From assembly GCA_934085825.1 (NCBI GenBank), contig CAKOHR010000001.1, positions 62,001 through 126,000 on the forward strand: DNA of 64,000 nucleotides, given 5' to 3'. The notes under the pieces are model-generated. The model saw nothing but the letters and a program-made list of their open reading frames with translations. It was not told the DNA's origin and searched no databases. This document shows positions 7,294 to 16,000 of this stretch, piece by piece. Source of the DNA: an uncultured Bacilli bacterium. GTDB taxonomy: Bacteria; Bacillota_I; Bacilli_A; RF39; UBA660. The stretch's first letter is position 1; each line of letters starts with the position of its first letter. Position numbers and translations under genes: made by a program.

Positions 7294-7627
7294 ATGAGAA
7301 GGTATATTTTAGTTAGTTTATTTTTTTTATTGCTTTATTGGTCAAGTTAATGCAAAAAGTTGATGCTGTTCACATCATAATGGGGTTGTTGGTTGCAATC
7401 AATATGGTAGAACGGTTTGTAATGATGGTACTATAAGCCCTACGTGTATTTGTGAGCCTGAGATAATTGGTACTATAAAAGGCTGCATGGATATTTCTGC
7501 TAAAAATTACGATCAAAATGCAAATGTTTCAGAGGTTTGTTTATATCAATCTGTGAAAGAAAATGCTACTAATTCCCAGAAAAATGTAAATGAGGATAGT
7601 AATGATAATTTTATGTTTGGTTTTTAA
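7294..7627 (+). pseudogene. Broken gene for a small secreted CCSHHNG-motif protein
   Basis: An ATG with GAGGTAGGG before it starts a signal-peptide-like sequence, MRRYILVSLFFLLL. The frame then ends at a nearby TAA. Shifting frame near the T8 tract (about 7318-7330) continues the signal peptide as IGQVNAKS. It then meets a TGA directly before CCSHHNGVVGCNQYG, and runs on with CNDGTISPTCIC to a TAA at 7627. The CCSHH-G motif recurs in small exported bacterial proteins, usually preceded by Gly, so GGA to TGA is a simple explanation of the stop. Two lesions make this a pseudogene. Apart from it, the 488-bp gap between ylxM and dacA holds only leader sequence. Confidence 0.6.
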
Positions 7628-7728
7628 ACTTTAAGAGCAATTGTTGTAGGCGCAACATTGAAGAAAAAAAGACGTCGTATATAGTTCTAATTATAATTAT
7701 TTATCATAATAATTAATAAGGTGTTTAT

Positions 7729-8886
7729 ATGAAAAAAAATTTATTAATTATTGTGAGTTTTTTATTTTTAGTTGTTGGAGTTAAAGCAGAGGAAGATTTT
7801 GCTCCGAATGCAAAAAGTGCAATATTAATTGATAACTTATCAGGAAAAGTACTTTATGAAAAAAATGCTGATGAAAAATTAGCTCCGGCATCAATGACTA
7901 AACTTGGAAGCCTGCTTTTAATAATGGAAGCTTTAGATGATGGTAGTTTAAAATTAGATGATAAAGTAACAATAAGTGAAGAAGCCGCCAATATGGGCGG
8001 TAGTCAAGTTTTTTTACAAGCTGGTGAAAGTTATACCGTTCATGATCTACTTAAAGGAATTGCTATTGCTAGTGGAAACGATGCTGTTGTGGCTATGTCG
8101 GAAAAATTGGCTGGATCTCAATCAGCTTTTGTAGAAAAACTAAATAAAAGGCTTAAAGAAATTGGAGCTGTAAATACTAATTTTGTTAATGTTCATGGGC
8201 TTGATGCTGAAGGACATTATTCTACAGCTAGAGACATGTCTATTATTGCAAGAGAACTTTTAAAATATCCTAAAATTTTGGAATATACAAGTATCTATGA
8301 GGAATATTTGAAAAAAAATGATGGCTCAAGAATTTGGCTTGTTAATACAAATAAACTAGTGAGATTTTATGAAGGAGTAGATGGCCTTAAAACTGGTTTT
8401 ACTAAAACTGCTGGATATTGTTTAACTGCTACTGCTAAAAAAGATAATTTTAGATTAGTTTCGGTTGTAATGGGTGAGGATACAACAGAGAATAGAAGTA
8501 GTGATACAGTTAAATTATTAAATTATGCTTTTAATACATATAAAATTAATATTATTAAAACTAAGGGCGAAGTTTTAGGAAAAGTTAGAGTAGAACGTGG
8601 TAAAAAAGATTTTGCTAATATTGTTTTGGCTGAGGATGCAACAGAACTTTTAAAAAACACCGATGTTGAAGTAAATTATAAATTTAATCTATTGGTTGAT
8701 AAAATAAAAGCTCCAGTTAAACCCGGTGATGTAGTTGGTTATGCTGAAATAGTTGATGATTCGGGAAATATTGTTGATGAAGTAAATGTTACTGTAGAAA
8801 GTGAGATAAAAAAAGCTAATATTTTAGATTATATGTTAAAGAATTTGCAAGTATTGGGGGCAGGTAAAACATTATTAAAACAATAA
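7729..8886 (+). CDS. dacA: D-alanyl-D-alanine carboxypeptidase (PBP5-like, DacA)
   Basis: Removes the terminal D-Ala from peptidoglycan pentapeptides at the outer membrane face. A cleavable signal peptide ends at about residue 21 (VKA). The active-site motifs are S55-M-T-K58, S115-G-N117 and K221-T-G223, all intact. The C-terminal third is the PBP5 beta-rich stalk, and the last residues form an amphipathic helix that would hold the protein on the membrane. The 385-residue length is typical. AAGGTG precedes the ATG and a terminator follows the stop. Confidence 0.94.
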   Translation: MKKNLLIIVSFLFLVVGVKAEEDFAPNAKSAILIDNLSGKVLYEKNADEKLAPASMTKLGSLLLIMEALDDGSLKLDDKVTISEEAANMGGSQVFLQAGESYTVHDLLKGIAIASGNDAVVAMSEKLAGSQSAFVEKLNKRLKEIGAVNTNFVNVHGLDAEGHYSTARDMSIIARELLKYPKILEYTSIYEEYLKKNDGSRIWLVNTNKLVRFYEGVDGLKTGFTKTAGYCLTATAKKDNFRLVSVVMGEDTTENRSSDTVKLLNYAFNTYKINIIKTKGEVLGKVRVERGKKDFANIVLAEDATELLKNTDVEVNYKFNLLVDKIKAPVKPGDVVGYAEIVDDSGNIVDEVNVTVESEIKKANILDYMLKNLQVLGAGKTLLKQ

Positions 8887-8908
8887 AAAAAAGCCTTTTG
8901 GGCTTTTT
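8886..8908. terminator. Bidirectional terminator between dacA and the amidoligase gene
   Basis: AAAAAGCC (8888-8895) pairs with GGCTTTTT (8901-8908); it works on both strands. Confidence 0.8.
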
Positions 8909-10325
8909 ATATTGTTTTTGATGTTAATTTTCTAGTTGAATCAATATCTATAAGTACGTTATCAGAATCTTTTTTTTCACCTTCAATAATTTTATCTAAT
9001 TTGGTGTTGCAGAAATATCTTAAACGATAAATTTCTTTTTCTTCATCTGTTTCAAATAATAAATTTAAAAGTAATTCAAGACGTTTTTCTTCATCTGGTT
9101 CGTTTCCTATCTTTTTAGCTAAAATGGTTTTAAAGTTATATTCATCATAAGTGTTTAGATCATGAGATATTTGTACTAGCTTGGCAAAAAGATTTATATT
9201 TGCTAATATTTCTTTAAATGATACTTCACCATTAGCCATTCTAAATTCTATAGTGTTCTTTTCTGGTTTATTAATGTTTTGAAGATTTAATCCACGATAT
9301 CTTGATGAACTTATTTTTTTTATAGTTTCAATGTAATTTGAATAGGTACGACATTTTTCTAAATCACCATTTTCGATTGAATTTATAAGTTCTTTTTTTA
9401 TTTTGCCAGCAAATTTGGCAAATTTTAATCTTTTTTGAGAATAAGCTTTGTCTGTTATATTATAGATAATATCTTCACAATTAGCAAAAAGATATAATAA
9501 TGTTGCATAATCTTCCTTGGTTTTAAGGTAATCTGCTCCGATATGAACGTGACAACCGCATGATTGATCTGCTGAAAAATTCATCTTTTCTAGAGTTGCA
9601 CATACGGCTTCAAGTGTAGTAAGGTCCTCTTTTGTGTAGTGGAGAATTGGTGATATAACTTCAAATCCTTTTTTTACAGAATTATCTTTTGTTATTTCAA
9701 ATGTATCAAATAAACTAGGAATATTTATAAAACGTTTAATATCTGGATTAATGACTTCTAGTTCAATCCCGATAGTTATTTCTGGAGATACCGTACTTGT
9801 AACCATATCATCGTTTTCATTTGTATAAAGATTTTTGTTGGCTTTATTGTTGGTGTTTAATAAATATTTTACATCTTTATCTTGTATTTTGCTAATTAAA
9901 TATTGCTCAATTTCACTTTCACTTCCGTAGCAATGGTATACATTTTTTATTAATTCCATTCTGTCTTCAAGCGTTTCAGCTTCTTCAAATGTTTTTAGTA
10001 TTTGTTCTTTGTCTTGTGCTGCCACTATAAACATACTTTTTAAAGGAAAGTATGTAGGTTTCATTTTATCTAAAAATTCTAAAGCCACAACACGTAATGC
10101 TTCAGGTGTAAATAGTTTTTTTATTGTTTGTAAATCAAAACGATAATACATTAATGTGTATTTATTAAAAATTTTTTCTCTTAATTCAGAGTCTTTTATT
10201 GATAAAACAATTATTAAAAATTGATCTTGCTTAATTGTAGTATTCTTTTTTAAATATTCAATTAATGCTTCATCATCCTTACTTTCAAAGTATTTTTTTA
10301 ATTGCATAATTAACATTTCATTCAT
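8907..10325 (-). CDS. Amidoligase-like protein (carboxylate-amine ligase fold) with N-terminal helical extension
   Basis: A 472-residue protein. The C-terminal part from about residue 180 has the signatures of the putative amidoligase family (glutamine-synthetase/GCS-like fold): GIELEV at the start, FEVISP, SCGCHVHIG and NTIEFRMANG. These carry the acidic and histidine residues expected for metal and ATP. The N-terminal 180 residues are helical and unassigned. Family members are predicted to form amide or isopeptide bonds on proteins or peptides; the substrate here is unknown. It is a single-gene unit with its own promoter and terminator, and there is no obvious partner gene. A GGGGGTTG site precedes the ATG. 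Confidence 0.75.
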   Translation of the reverse strand: MNEMLIMQLKKYFESKDDEALIEYLKKNTTIKQDQFLIIVLSIKDSELREKIFNKYTLMYYRFDLQTIKKLFTPEALRVVALEFLDKMKPTYFPLKSMFIVAAQDKEQILKTFEEAETLEDRMELIKNVYHCYGSESEIEQYLISKIQDKDVKYLLNTNNKANKNLYTNENDDMVTSTVSPEITIGIELEVINPDIKRFINIPSLFDTFEITKDNSVKKGFEVISPILHYTKEDLTTLEAVCATLEKMNFSADQSCGCHVHIGADYLKTKEDYATLLYLFANCEDIIYNITDKAYSQKRLKFAKFAGKIKKELINSIENGDLEKCRTYSNYIETIKKISSSRYRGLNLQNINKPEKNTIEFRMANGEVSFKEILANINLFAKLVQISHDLNTYDEYNFKTILAKKIGNEPDEEKRLELLLNLLFETDEEKEIYRLRYFCNTKLDKIIEGEKKDSDNVLIDIDSTRKLTSKTI

Positions 10326-10348
10326 AACACAACCCCCAATTTAATATA

Positions 10349-10377
10349 ATGTTATCACATTTTGTGGCTTTTGTCAA
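10349..10377 (-). promoter_or_regulatory. Promoter of the amidoligase gene
   Basis: On the minus strand TTGACA, a 17-nt spacer and TAACAT, about 25 nt before the ATG. Confidence 0.6.
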
Positions 10378-10392
10378 ATTGGCTATGCTATG

Positions 10393-10427
10393 AAAAAAAT
10401 TGAAGACTTAATATTTAAAGTCTTCAA
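10393..10427 (-). terminator. Terminator of trmL
   Basis: A perfect 10-bp stem, TTGAAGACTT with AAGTCTTCAA, followed on the minus strand by a T-run. It overlaps the trmL stop codon. Confidence 0.8.
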
Positions 10428-10926
10428 TTTCAGTTTTAGATTTATGTGGTTCATCAAATAACAAACCATCGTAATTTCTTTGTCTTAAAGCTTCATATAG
10501 CATAATTGCTACAGTGTTTGATAAATTAAGTGCTCTAACATTATCTGTCATTGGCATTCTCATGCATTTATCAATGTGGGGTTTTAATATCCCTTTAGGA
10601 ATACCTGTTGATTCTTTTCCAAATACAAAAAATATATTTTCTTTAGTATTGCTATAATCAAAACTAGAGTGGGGCTTATGACCATATCTTGTCAAAAAAT
10701 AAAATGTGCCATCTGCGTTTTTGTCTAAAAAATCTTCCCAATTTTCATAAACATACCATTTTAATTTATCTATGTAATTGACTCCACTTCTTTTAAGTGA
10801 TGCATCATCTACTTTAAAACCTAATGGTTTAATTAAATGTAAAGTAGTATTTGTTGCTACACATGTTCTCATTATATTTCCAGTGTTTTGTGGGATTTCT
10901 GGTTCAAATAAAACAACATTTAACAT
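10408..10926 (-). CDS. trmL: tRNA (cytidine/uridine-34 2'-O)-methyltransferase TrmL
   Basis: A SPOUT-fold methyltransferase acting on the wobble base of tRNA-Leu. At 172 residues it consists of the catalytic domain alone, as in TrmL/YibK. Conserved blocks are LFEPEIPQNTGNIMRTC at the start, FGKESTGIP in the knot, and MPMTDNVRALNLSNTVAI at the S-adenosylmethionine site. It lies 26 nt after the thioredoxin-like gene but is separated from it by a terminator hairpin. Confidence 0.92.
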   Translation of the reverse strand: MLNVVLFEPEIPQNTGNIMRTCVATNTTLHLIKPLGFKVDDASLKRSGVNYIDKLKWYVYENWEDFLDKNADGTFYFLTRYGHKPHSSFDYSNTKENIFFVFGKESTGIPKGILKPHIDKCMRMPMTDNVRALNLSNTVAIMLYEALRQRNYDGLLFDEPHKSKTEIEDFKY

Positions 10927-10939
10927 AATTTCACTTCCT

Positions 10940-10962
10940 TAAAAAAGGCCTTTATTGGCCTT
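10940..10962 (-). terminator. Hairpin terminator between the thioredoxin-like gene and trmL
   Basis: On the minus strand AAGGCC pairs with GGCCTT around AATAAA, followed by a T-run. It begins at the stop codon, and trmL starts 14 nt later, so readthrough is likely needed. Confidence 0.65.
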
Positions 10963-11536
10963 GGTATTCATAAATATCTAATAGTTTTTGAAAATCACTT
11001 GCATTTATAATATTATTGTCGTCTCTATGTACTAAACTTTTAATTTTACCATCTTTGTAATAAAGTATTGTAGGAACTTTTGTAATTTTGTCTGTTTCAA
11101 AAGCATTATTTAGTCTAGTTAAGTAATTATCTTCATTTAAAATATCCTTAATATTTATGTAGTAGAATGAATCATTTAATTTATACTTGTCAATAATTGT
11201 TTTTAATCCTGTTTCAAGATTATATGTGTCTTTGTTTCCTGTGTAAGTAATTAAAATAAAGTATTCAGTTGGTGATTCTTTAAGTATTTGACTTACTTCA
11301 TCTAAATTTTTGATTTCTAGGCTAACAGTTCCTGTACTTACTAGATAGCTTGTATTATATTTTTCAGATGTATTCACTTTATTAACTCTGTAAATATAAA
11401 ATATAACAAGTATTAGTAAAAGTAATATTCCAATAATTATTAGAAAATTTTTCGAAGTAAATATATTTTTAGTTTCCTTTACTTCTTTAATTTCTGTTTC
11501 AGTTTTTTTTACATTTTTTGTTTTTGTATTTGCCAT
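10952..11536 (-). CDS. Membrane-anchored thioredoxin-fold protein lacking the CxxC motif
   Basis: A 194-residue protein. A charged K/E/T N-terminus is followed by one membrane helix (about residues 30-52). The extracytoplasmic domain has thioredoxin-like order: EYFILITYTG, a helix, FYYINI, KVPTILYYKDGKI with the cis-proline loop, and a last helix. The position of the CxxC pair reads TGNKDTYN, so it cannot be a disulfide oxidoreductase of the usual kind. The start is placed at the internal methionine (MANTK), with AAAGG 10 nt upstream, rather than at the first ATG, which overlaps that site. The role is unknown. Confidence 0.65.
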   Translation of the reverse strand: MANTKTKNVKKTETEIKEVKETKNIFTSKNFLIIIGILLLLILVIFYIYRVNKVNTSEKYNTSYLVSTGTVSLEIKNLDEVSQILKESPTEYFILITYTGNKDTYNLETGLKTIIDKYKLNDSFYYINIKDILNEDNYLTRLNNAFETDKITKVPTILYYKDGKIKSLVHRDDNNIINASDFQKLLDIYEYQGQ

Positions 11537-11595
11537 ATACACCATACCTTTCTTTTATAATATAACATATTATTTAAATTTTTTAAATGCTTTTC

Positions 11596-13839
11596 TTATT
11601 CTTCGACATTATTTTTTTCTAATTTTACTAAAACTTCACGTGGTTTTGATCCATTTTGTGGTCCAACTATGCCTCTTGATTCTAAAAGATCCATCATTCT
11701 GGCGGCTCTATTGTAACCAAATCTGAATCTTCTTTGAATTAATGATGCACTAATTTTTCCTGTTTGTATAGCAAATTCTACGACATCATTGTAAGCATCG
11801 TCATCTTCTCCACCAATAGCGGTGTTTCCAGATCCACTTGAAGTATTTTGACTAACATTTTCAAATGTTTGATCATATTTTGCTGTTCCTTGATTTTTAC
11901 AAAAATCAATTAATTTTTTTATTTCGTCATCGTTTATAAAACATCCTTGAATTCTTGTCGGAGCAGATTCTCCCATTGGAAAATATAACATATCACCTTT
12001 ACCAAGTAATCTTTCAGCACCTCTTTGGTCAAGAATTGTACGAGAGTCAATTTGTGAAGCAACAGCAAAAGCAATACGTGATGGAATATTGTTTTTAATT
12101 AAACCAGTGATGACATCAGTTGATGGTCTTTGAGTTGCTACTATAAGATGGATACCAGCTGCACGTGCAAGTTGAGTAATACGAGTAATTGAATCTTCAA
12201 CTTCTTTAGATGCAACAAGCATTAAGTCTGCAAGTTCGTCTATAATTACTACAATATATGGCATTTTTGTTTGAGGGTTTTCTGGATTCTTTTTATTATA
12301 TTTTTCAATCATTTCGTTATATCCGGTTATATTTTTTACTTCTTTATCACTAAATATTTGAAATCTGTTATCCATTTCCGTAACAACTCTTTGAAGTGTT
12401 AGACTTGCTTTTTTAGGATCACTTACAACAGGACAAAGTAGGTGAGGGATACCATTATAATTTGTAAGTTCGACTTTTTTAGGGTCAACTAATACTAATT
12501 TTACTTCAGTTGGTTTATAACGCATTAATATTGATGCGATAATACTATTAATACAAACAGATTTACCTGAACCAGTAGAACCTGCAACTAGTAAGTGAGG
12601 CATCTTTGTTAAATCAAATATTTTTGGTGTTCCCATAATATCTTTACCTAAAGCAGCACATATTTTAGCATCACTTTTTAGGTTTTGCGGACTTTCAAGA
12701 ACTTCTCTTAGAGTAACACTAGAAATTGATGGATTTGGAATTTCTATACCTATTGTACTTTTACCCGGAATAGGGGCTTGGATAATTACGTCTTTTGCAG
12801 CTAGTGCTAAAGCTATTTCTTTGTCTATACTTAGTACTTTATTTACCTTTGTTGCTGGTGGAACAGTAAGTTCATATTCTGTAACTGCTGGTCCAATGTG
12901 TATTTCCACAACTTTGGCAGCAATACCAAAATCTCTTAAAACTCTTTCAAGTATTTCTTTGTTACTTTGGGTAAACGTTGTGCTATTAACTTTTTTAGAT
13001 TTTGGTGGATCAAATACTTCACCAAATTTTGGTAATCTATAACTTTCATCACCTTCATTTGTTACTTCTTCTTGTTTAGGTAAAGATTTTTCAAGAGATT
13101 CTTGATGGTTTGGTTTGTTTTTTAATTCTTCCATACTTGTGATTATAATTTTTTCTTTTTCAAGTGGTTTAATTTCAGGCATTTCTTTTATTTCATTACT
13201 ATCGCTGATAGGAATTGGTTCTTCATGATTTTTTTCAGGCATTTCTTTTTTCTTTCTTTTAAATAAACTGAATACTTTAGCAAAAACATTTGATAAATTA
13301 AAGTTAAATGTCAGTATCGATGCAAATATACCAAGTATTACTAATATCACTATTGTTCCTGTTTTTCCAAATAAACCATATAAAGCAGCACTAAATATAG
13401 CTCCGATGAAACCACCACCAATAACTACAGTTGTAACTCCAGAGGTATTTAAAGCATTTGATGCATTTATTGAAGATATTCTTTCCATAAAATTATTATA
13501 TGTTTCTAAAATGATTTCTTTAGGACTTTGTGTTATATTTAAAAATTCAAAATGACTTGCCACTAATAATATAATGAAAAAAATGTATAGGCCTATTAAT
13601 TTTTGATCACTAAATTTTGGCATTTTTCTTTTATAAAGCATGTAAATACCTAATGCAATTAAGGATATTAAGATTATTATCCACCAAGTTCCTGCTAAAA
13701 ATATGGAAAACATTTTTATTAAAGAACCGATAAGTCCAAAACCAAAGCCAATTATTCCTAATAAGATAAGGATAAGACCTGTAAGTTCTATACTATAATT
13801 GCTGTTATTATTTTCTTTTGTTTTTTTCTTCTTTGCCAT
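11596..13839 (-). CDS. ftsK: DNA translocase FtsK/SpoIIIE
   Basis: A septum-located motor that pumps chromosomal DNA to the correct daughter cell. Four membrane helices lie in the first 180 residues. A K/E/P-rich linker follows, then the alpha and beta RecA-like domain with Walker A GSTGSGKSVCIN, VVIIDELADLM as Walker B, and IVATQRPS. The C-terminal gamma winged helix is present (SLIQRRFRFGYNRAARMMDLLE); it reads KOPS/SRS-type polar sequences. The 747-residue length is normal for the Gram-positive form. The start is the MAKKKK methionine with AAGGTGAT before it. Confidence 0.95.
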   Translation of the reverse strand: MAKKKKTKENNNSNYSIELTGLILILLGIIGFGFGLIGSLIKMFSIFLAGTWWIIILISLIALGIYMLYKRKMPKFSDQKLIGLYIFFIILLVASHFEFLNITQSPKEIILETYNNFMERISSINASNALNTSGVTTVVIGGGFIGAIFSAALYGLFGKTGTIVILVILGIFASILTFNFNLSNVFAKVFSLFKRKKKEMPEKNHEEPIPISDSNEIKEMPEIKPLEKEKIIITSMEELKNKPNHQESLEKSLPKQEEVTNEGDESYRLPKFGEVFDPPKSKKVNSTTFTQSNKEILERVLRDFGIAAKVVEIHIGPAVTEYELTVPPATKVNKVLSIDKEIALALAAKDVIIQAPIPGKSTIGIEIPNPSISSVTLREVLESPQNLKSDAKICAALGKDIMGTPKIFDLTKMPHLLVAGSTGSGKSVCINSIIASILMRYKPTEVKLVLVDPKKVELTNYNGIPHLLCPVVSDPKKASLTLQRVVTEMDNRFQIFSDKEVKNITGYNEMIEKYNKKNPENPQTKMPYIVVIIDELADLMLVASKEVEDSITRITQLARAAGIHLIVATQRPSTDVITGLIKNNIPSRIAFAVASQIDSRTILDQRGAERLLGKGDMLYFPMGESAPTRIQGCFINDDEIKKLIDFCKNQGTAKYDQTFENVSQNTSSGSGNTAIGGEDDDAYNDVVEFAIQTGKISASLIQRRFRFGYNRAARMMDLLESRGIVGPQNGSKPREVLVKLEKNNVEE

Positions 13840-13910
13840 TTTTATCACCTTAATCATTATACCCTAATTTACAAAAATATTCAAATTATTTTTTGAAAAA
13901 TTAGCCATAA

Positions 13911-13932
13911 TAAAAAGCCATGATGGCCTTTA
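13911..13932 (-). terminator. Terminator after cotJC
   Basis: On the minus strand AAAGGCCAT pairs with ATGGCTTT (one bulge), followed by a T-run. Confidence 0.65.
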
Positions 13933-13935
13933 ATA

Positions 13936-14496
13936 TTATTTATATCCTTTTTCTTTGTAGTAGTTGTATAGTTCTTCAAATCGGTTGAAATGAATAATTT
14001 CTCTTTGACGTAAAAATAGAAGTGGTTCAATAACTTTGGGGTCTGTTGCTAAATCAATTAAATGTTCATAAGCAACTCTAGCTTTTTGTTCTGCAGCCAT
14101 GTCTTCAACTAAATCAGCAAGGGGATTACCAGTTACTGCAAATGTTGATGCATCAAAAGCTACACCATCAGCACTCATTGGGAATACACCTTTACCATGT
14201 TCAGTGTAGAAACTTTCAAGCCCAGCATCCTTAATTTCTTCAATTGTTGCGTTTTCAATAAGTTGTGAAACAATTGTGGCAACCATTTCTAAATGTCCAA
14301 GTTCTTCTGTGGCTATATCGTTTAAAAGGGCTCTTCCTTTTTCATCTGGCATTGTAAATTTTTGATGAAAATATCTAAGTGCTGCACCTAGTTCACCAGC
14401 ATAACCTCCGACTTGGGTTATGATAAGTTTAGCCATTTTTAAATCTTTTTTTGTTACATTAATTGGATAAGATAAATGTTTTACATATTTAAACAT
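13936..14496 (-). CDS. cotJC: CotJC-like manganese-catalase family protein
   Basis: A 186-residue ferritin-like four-helix bundle protein of the CotJC type. The metal site is visible: E in the GGYAGELGAALRYF helix, ATEELGHLEM (E-x2-H), AAEQKARVAYEHL and LRQREIIHFNRFEE (E-x2-H). In Bacillus CotJC is a spore-coat component; homologs also occur outside known spore formers. The start overlaps the end of the upstream CotJB-like gene by 8 nt, and AGGAGG is its ribosome binding site, so they form one operon. Confidence 0.9.
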   Translation of the reverse strand: MFKYVKHLSYPINVTKKDLKMAKLIITQVGGYAGELGAALRYFHQKFTMPDEKGRALLNDIATEELGHLEMVATIVSQLIENATIEEIKDAGLESFYTEHGKGVFPMSADGVAFDASTFAVTGNPLADLVEDMAAEQKARVAYEHLIDLATDPKVIEPLLFLRQREIIHFNRFEELYNYYKEKGYK

Positions 14497-14923
14497 ATTT
14501 TGTACCTCCTACATTTTCCCATGGCCAAGGTTTATTAATCCAATCAAATTTACTTAAAGATTCATTATCCATGACTTCAAGTGGACCATAACATTTTACG
14601 TATTCCATTTCTTTTTCACATGATTTTTCAGTTAATTCTTTAAACCTTTTTAACATTTCGGTATTTTCTGGGTGCAAGTCTAAGTAAATATTTAAATCAT
14701 TAATTGCAAATGATAGTGCCATAATTTCTAAAAGTAATTCTTCTTGTTTACTATTAGCTATGAGTTTTGCTGCTTTATATTCTTTATATGGAATATATTC
14801 CTCTTGAAACATGTTTCCTTTAGAAAATCCATCAGGCACAGTAGTAAGCATATTTGCTTTATCAAATTTTACTTCTTTTGGTATTGCAAATCCAAAGAAA
14901 CCTAAATTATCATCAAATAACAT
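14489..14923 (-). CDS. cotJB: CotJB-like protein with CotJA-like N-terminal extension
   Basis: A 144-residue protein. From about residue 58 it matches CotJB: LLLEIMALSFAINDLNIYLDLHP, then YGPLEV and the closing KPWPWE. The first 57 residues are extra and contain VPDGFSKGNMFQEEYIPYK, which resembles the GTIFPEL...P pattern of the small spore-coat protein CotJA. It may therefore be a CotJA-CotJB fusion; no separate cotJA is present. GGGAGG precedes the ATG. It is coupled to cotJC, and the two products are expected to form one complex. Confidence 0.75.
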   Translation of the reverse strand: MLFDDNLGFFGFAIPKEVKFDKANMLTTVPDGFSKGNMFQEEYIPYKEYKAAKLIANSKQEELLLEIMALSFAINDLNIYLDLHPENTEMLKRFKELTEKSCEKEMEYVKCYGPLEVMDNESLSKFDWINKPWPWENVGGTKYV

Positions 14924-15010
14924 TTTTTTCCTCCCTAATTTATAGTATGTTTTACTTATAATGTGTATTGGGTTAATTACTTAGGGTATACTAAATTAAA
15001 TTATAAGTAA

Positions 15011-15039
15011 TTGACTTTAATAAGTTTTTATTTTAAAAT
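15011..15039 (+). promoter_or_regulatory. Promoter of glycine-rich surface protein 1
   Basis: TTGACT at 15011-15016, a 17-nt spacer and TAAAAT at 15034-15039. The -35 box is outside the 980-bp duplication while the -10 box is inside it. Confidence 0.65.
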
Positions 15040-16000
15040 TAGTAATAGGATAGGTTAGAGGTATATGGACAGAATACGTGAAAAAATAAAGAAAATCCTT
15101 AATAAGGACGTAACAAGTCTTTTAAATAAACATAAAATTCTACTGGTAAGCATAGCTATAGTAGTTATTTTGTCGTGCGTTGGATTAATAGTTTCGTACG
15201 CATTTTATCAAGTTGTAGATACGACCCCAGTGATCTTGAGTACGACACCACAGATAGCAGATTTAGAAGTCAGGATTATGGCAGAAGAAAGAGATACTAG
15301 TGGTAATGGGCTTAATAGTTATGCTATTTATCCATATATACCAAAAGCTGGATATAAATATGATGCTGGTATGAGTTATTGTACAAATGGAAGTACTATT
15401 AATTACGATGCAAGTACTTATGATGCCAGTATAAATGCTACCGGGCATGATGTTTGTTATTTATATTTTAAATCAACAGCAAGCTTAGATATAACTTTAG
15501 AAGTTTATGCGGAAAATGTAGATAGTGATGGGGTTGGTAACGGAGAATATACAAAATTAGAAACTACATCTTTGCCATCAATTGGATATGAACTTAATAG
15601 TAGTAAATCTTATTGTGTGTATGCAAATGATGAAAGTACTCATGTAACTGATACTACAGTTTCTTATAATTCTGATAAACAAAAATTTACAGTAAACGCT
15701 AGAAAAAAAGGTGCAATTTGTAGGGCTTATATGGATGCAATGGATGTAGATATTGCTCTTAAAATATTTGTTCAAGCTAAGAAGGGCTCATCAACATATT
15801 ATGAAGTTGATAAAATACCTGTAACTAGTTTCTATGCACTGAATACTGACAAGTCGGCGTGTACAGGTACATCGACAATGTCAATTAAAAATCAAAAAGT
15901 TGTGATAGCAGCAACAAATAGAACAAATTGTGTTGCTTATTTAGATGTTTCTTCAGGCCCCTTTATAGAAAGCATGAGAGTTACAAATTCAGGAACAAGT
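15021..16000 (+). repeat. Direct repeat, copy 1 (980 bp)
   Basis: By eye identical to 17114-18093 (offset 2093). It starts in the promoter spacer and covers the leader and first 312 codons of the surface gene. The first difference is at 16001. Identity extending over the leader points to very recent duplication or gene conversion. Confidence 0.85.

Noticed and set aside
7368..7370. Selenocysteine at the TGA in the CCSHHNG gene
   Set aside because: The same gene also carries a frameshift and no SECIS-like hairpin is evident; a point mutation from GGA is simpler.
15263..15775. Minus-strand open frames inside the glycine-rich genes (repeated at 17356-17868)
   Set aside because: They are mirror frames of the conserved coding sequence, with no ribosome binding site and low-complexity I/S/T-rich products.
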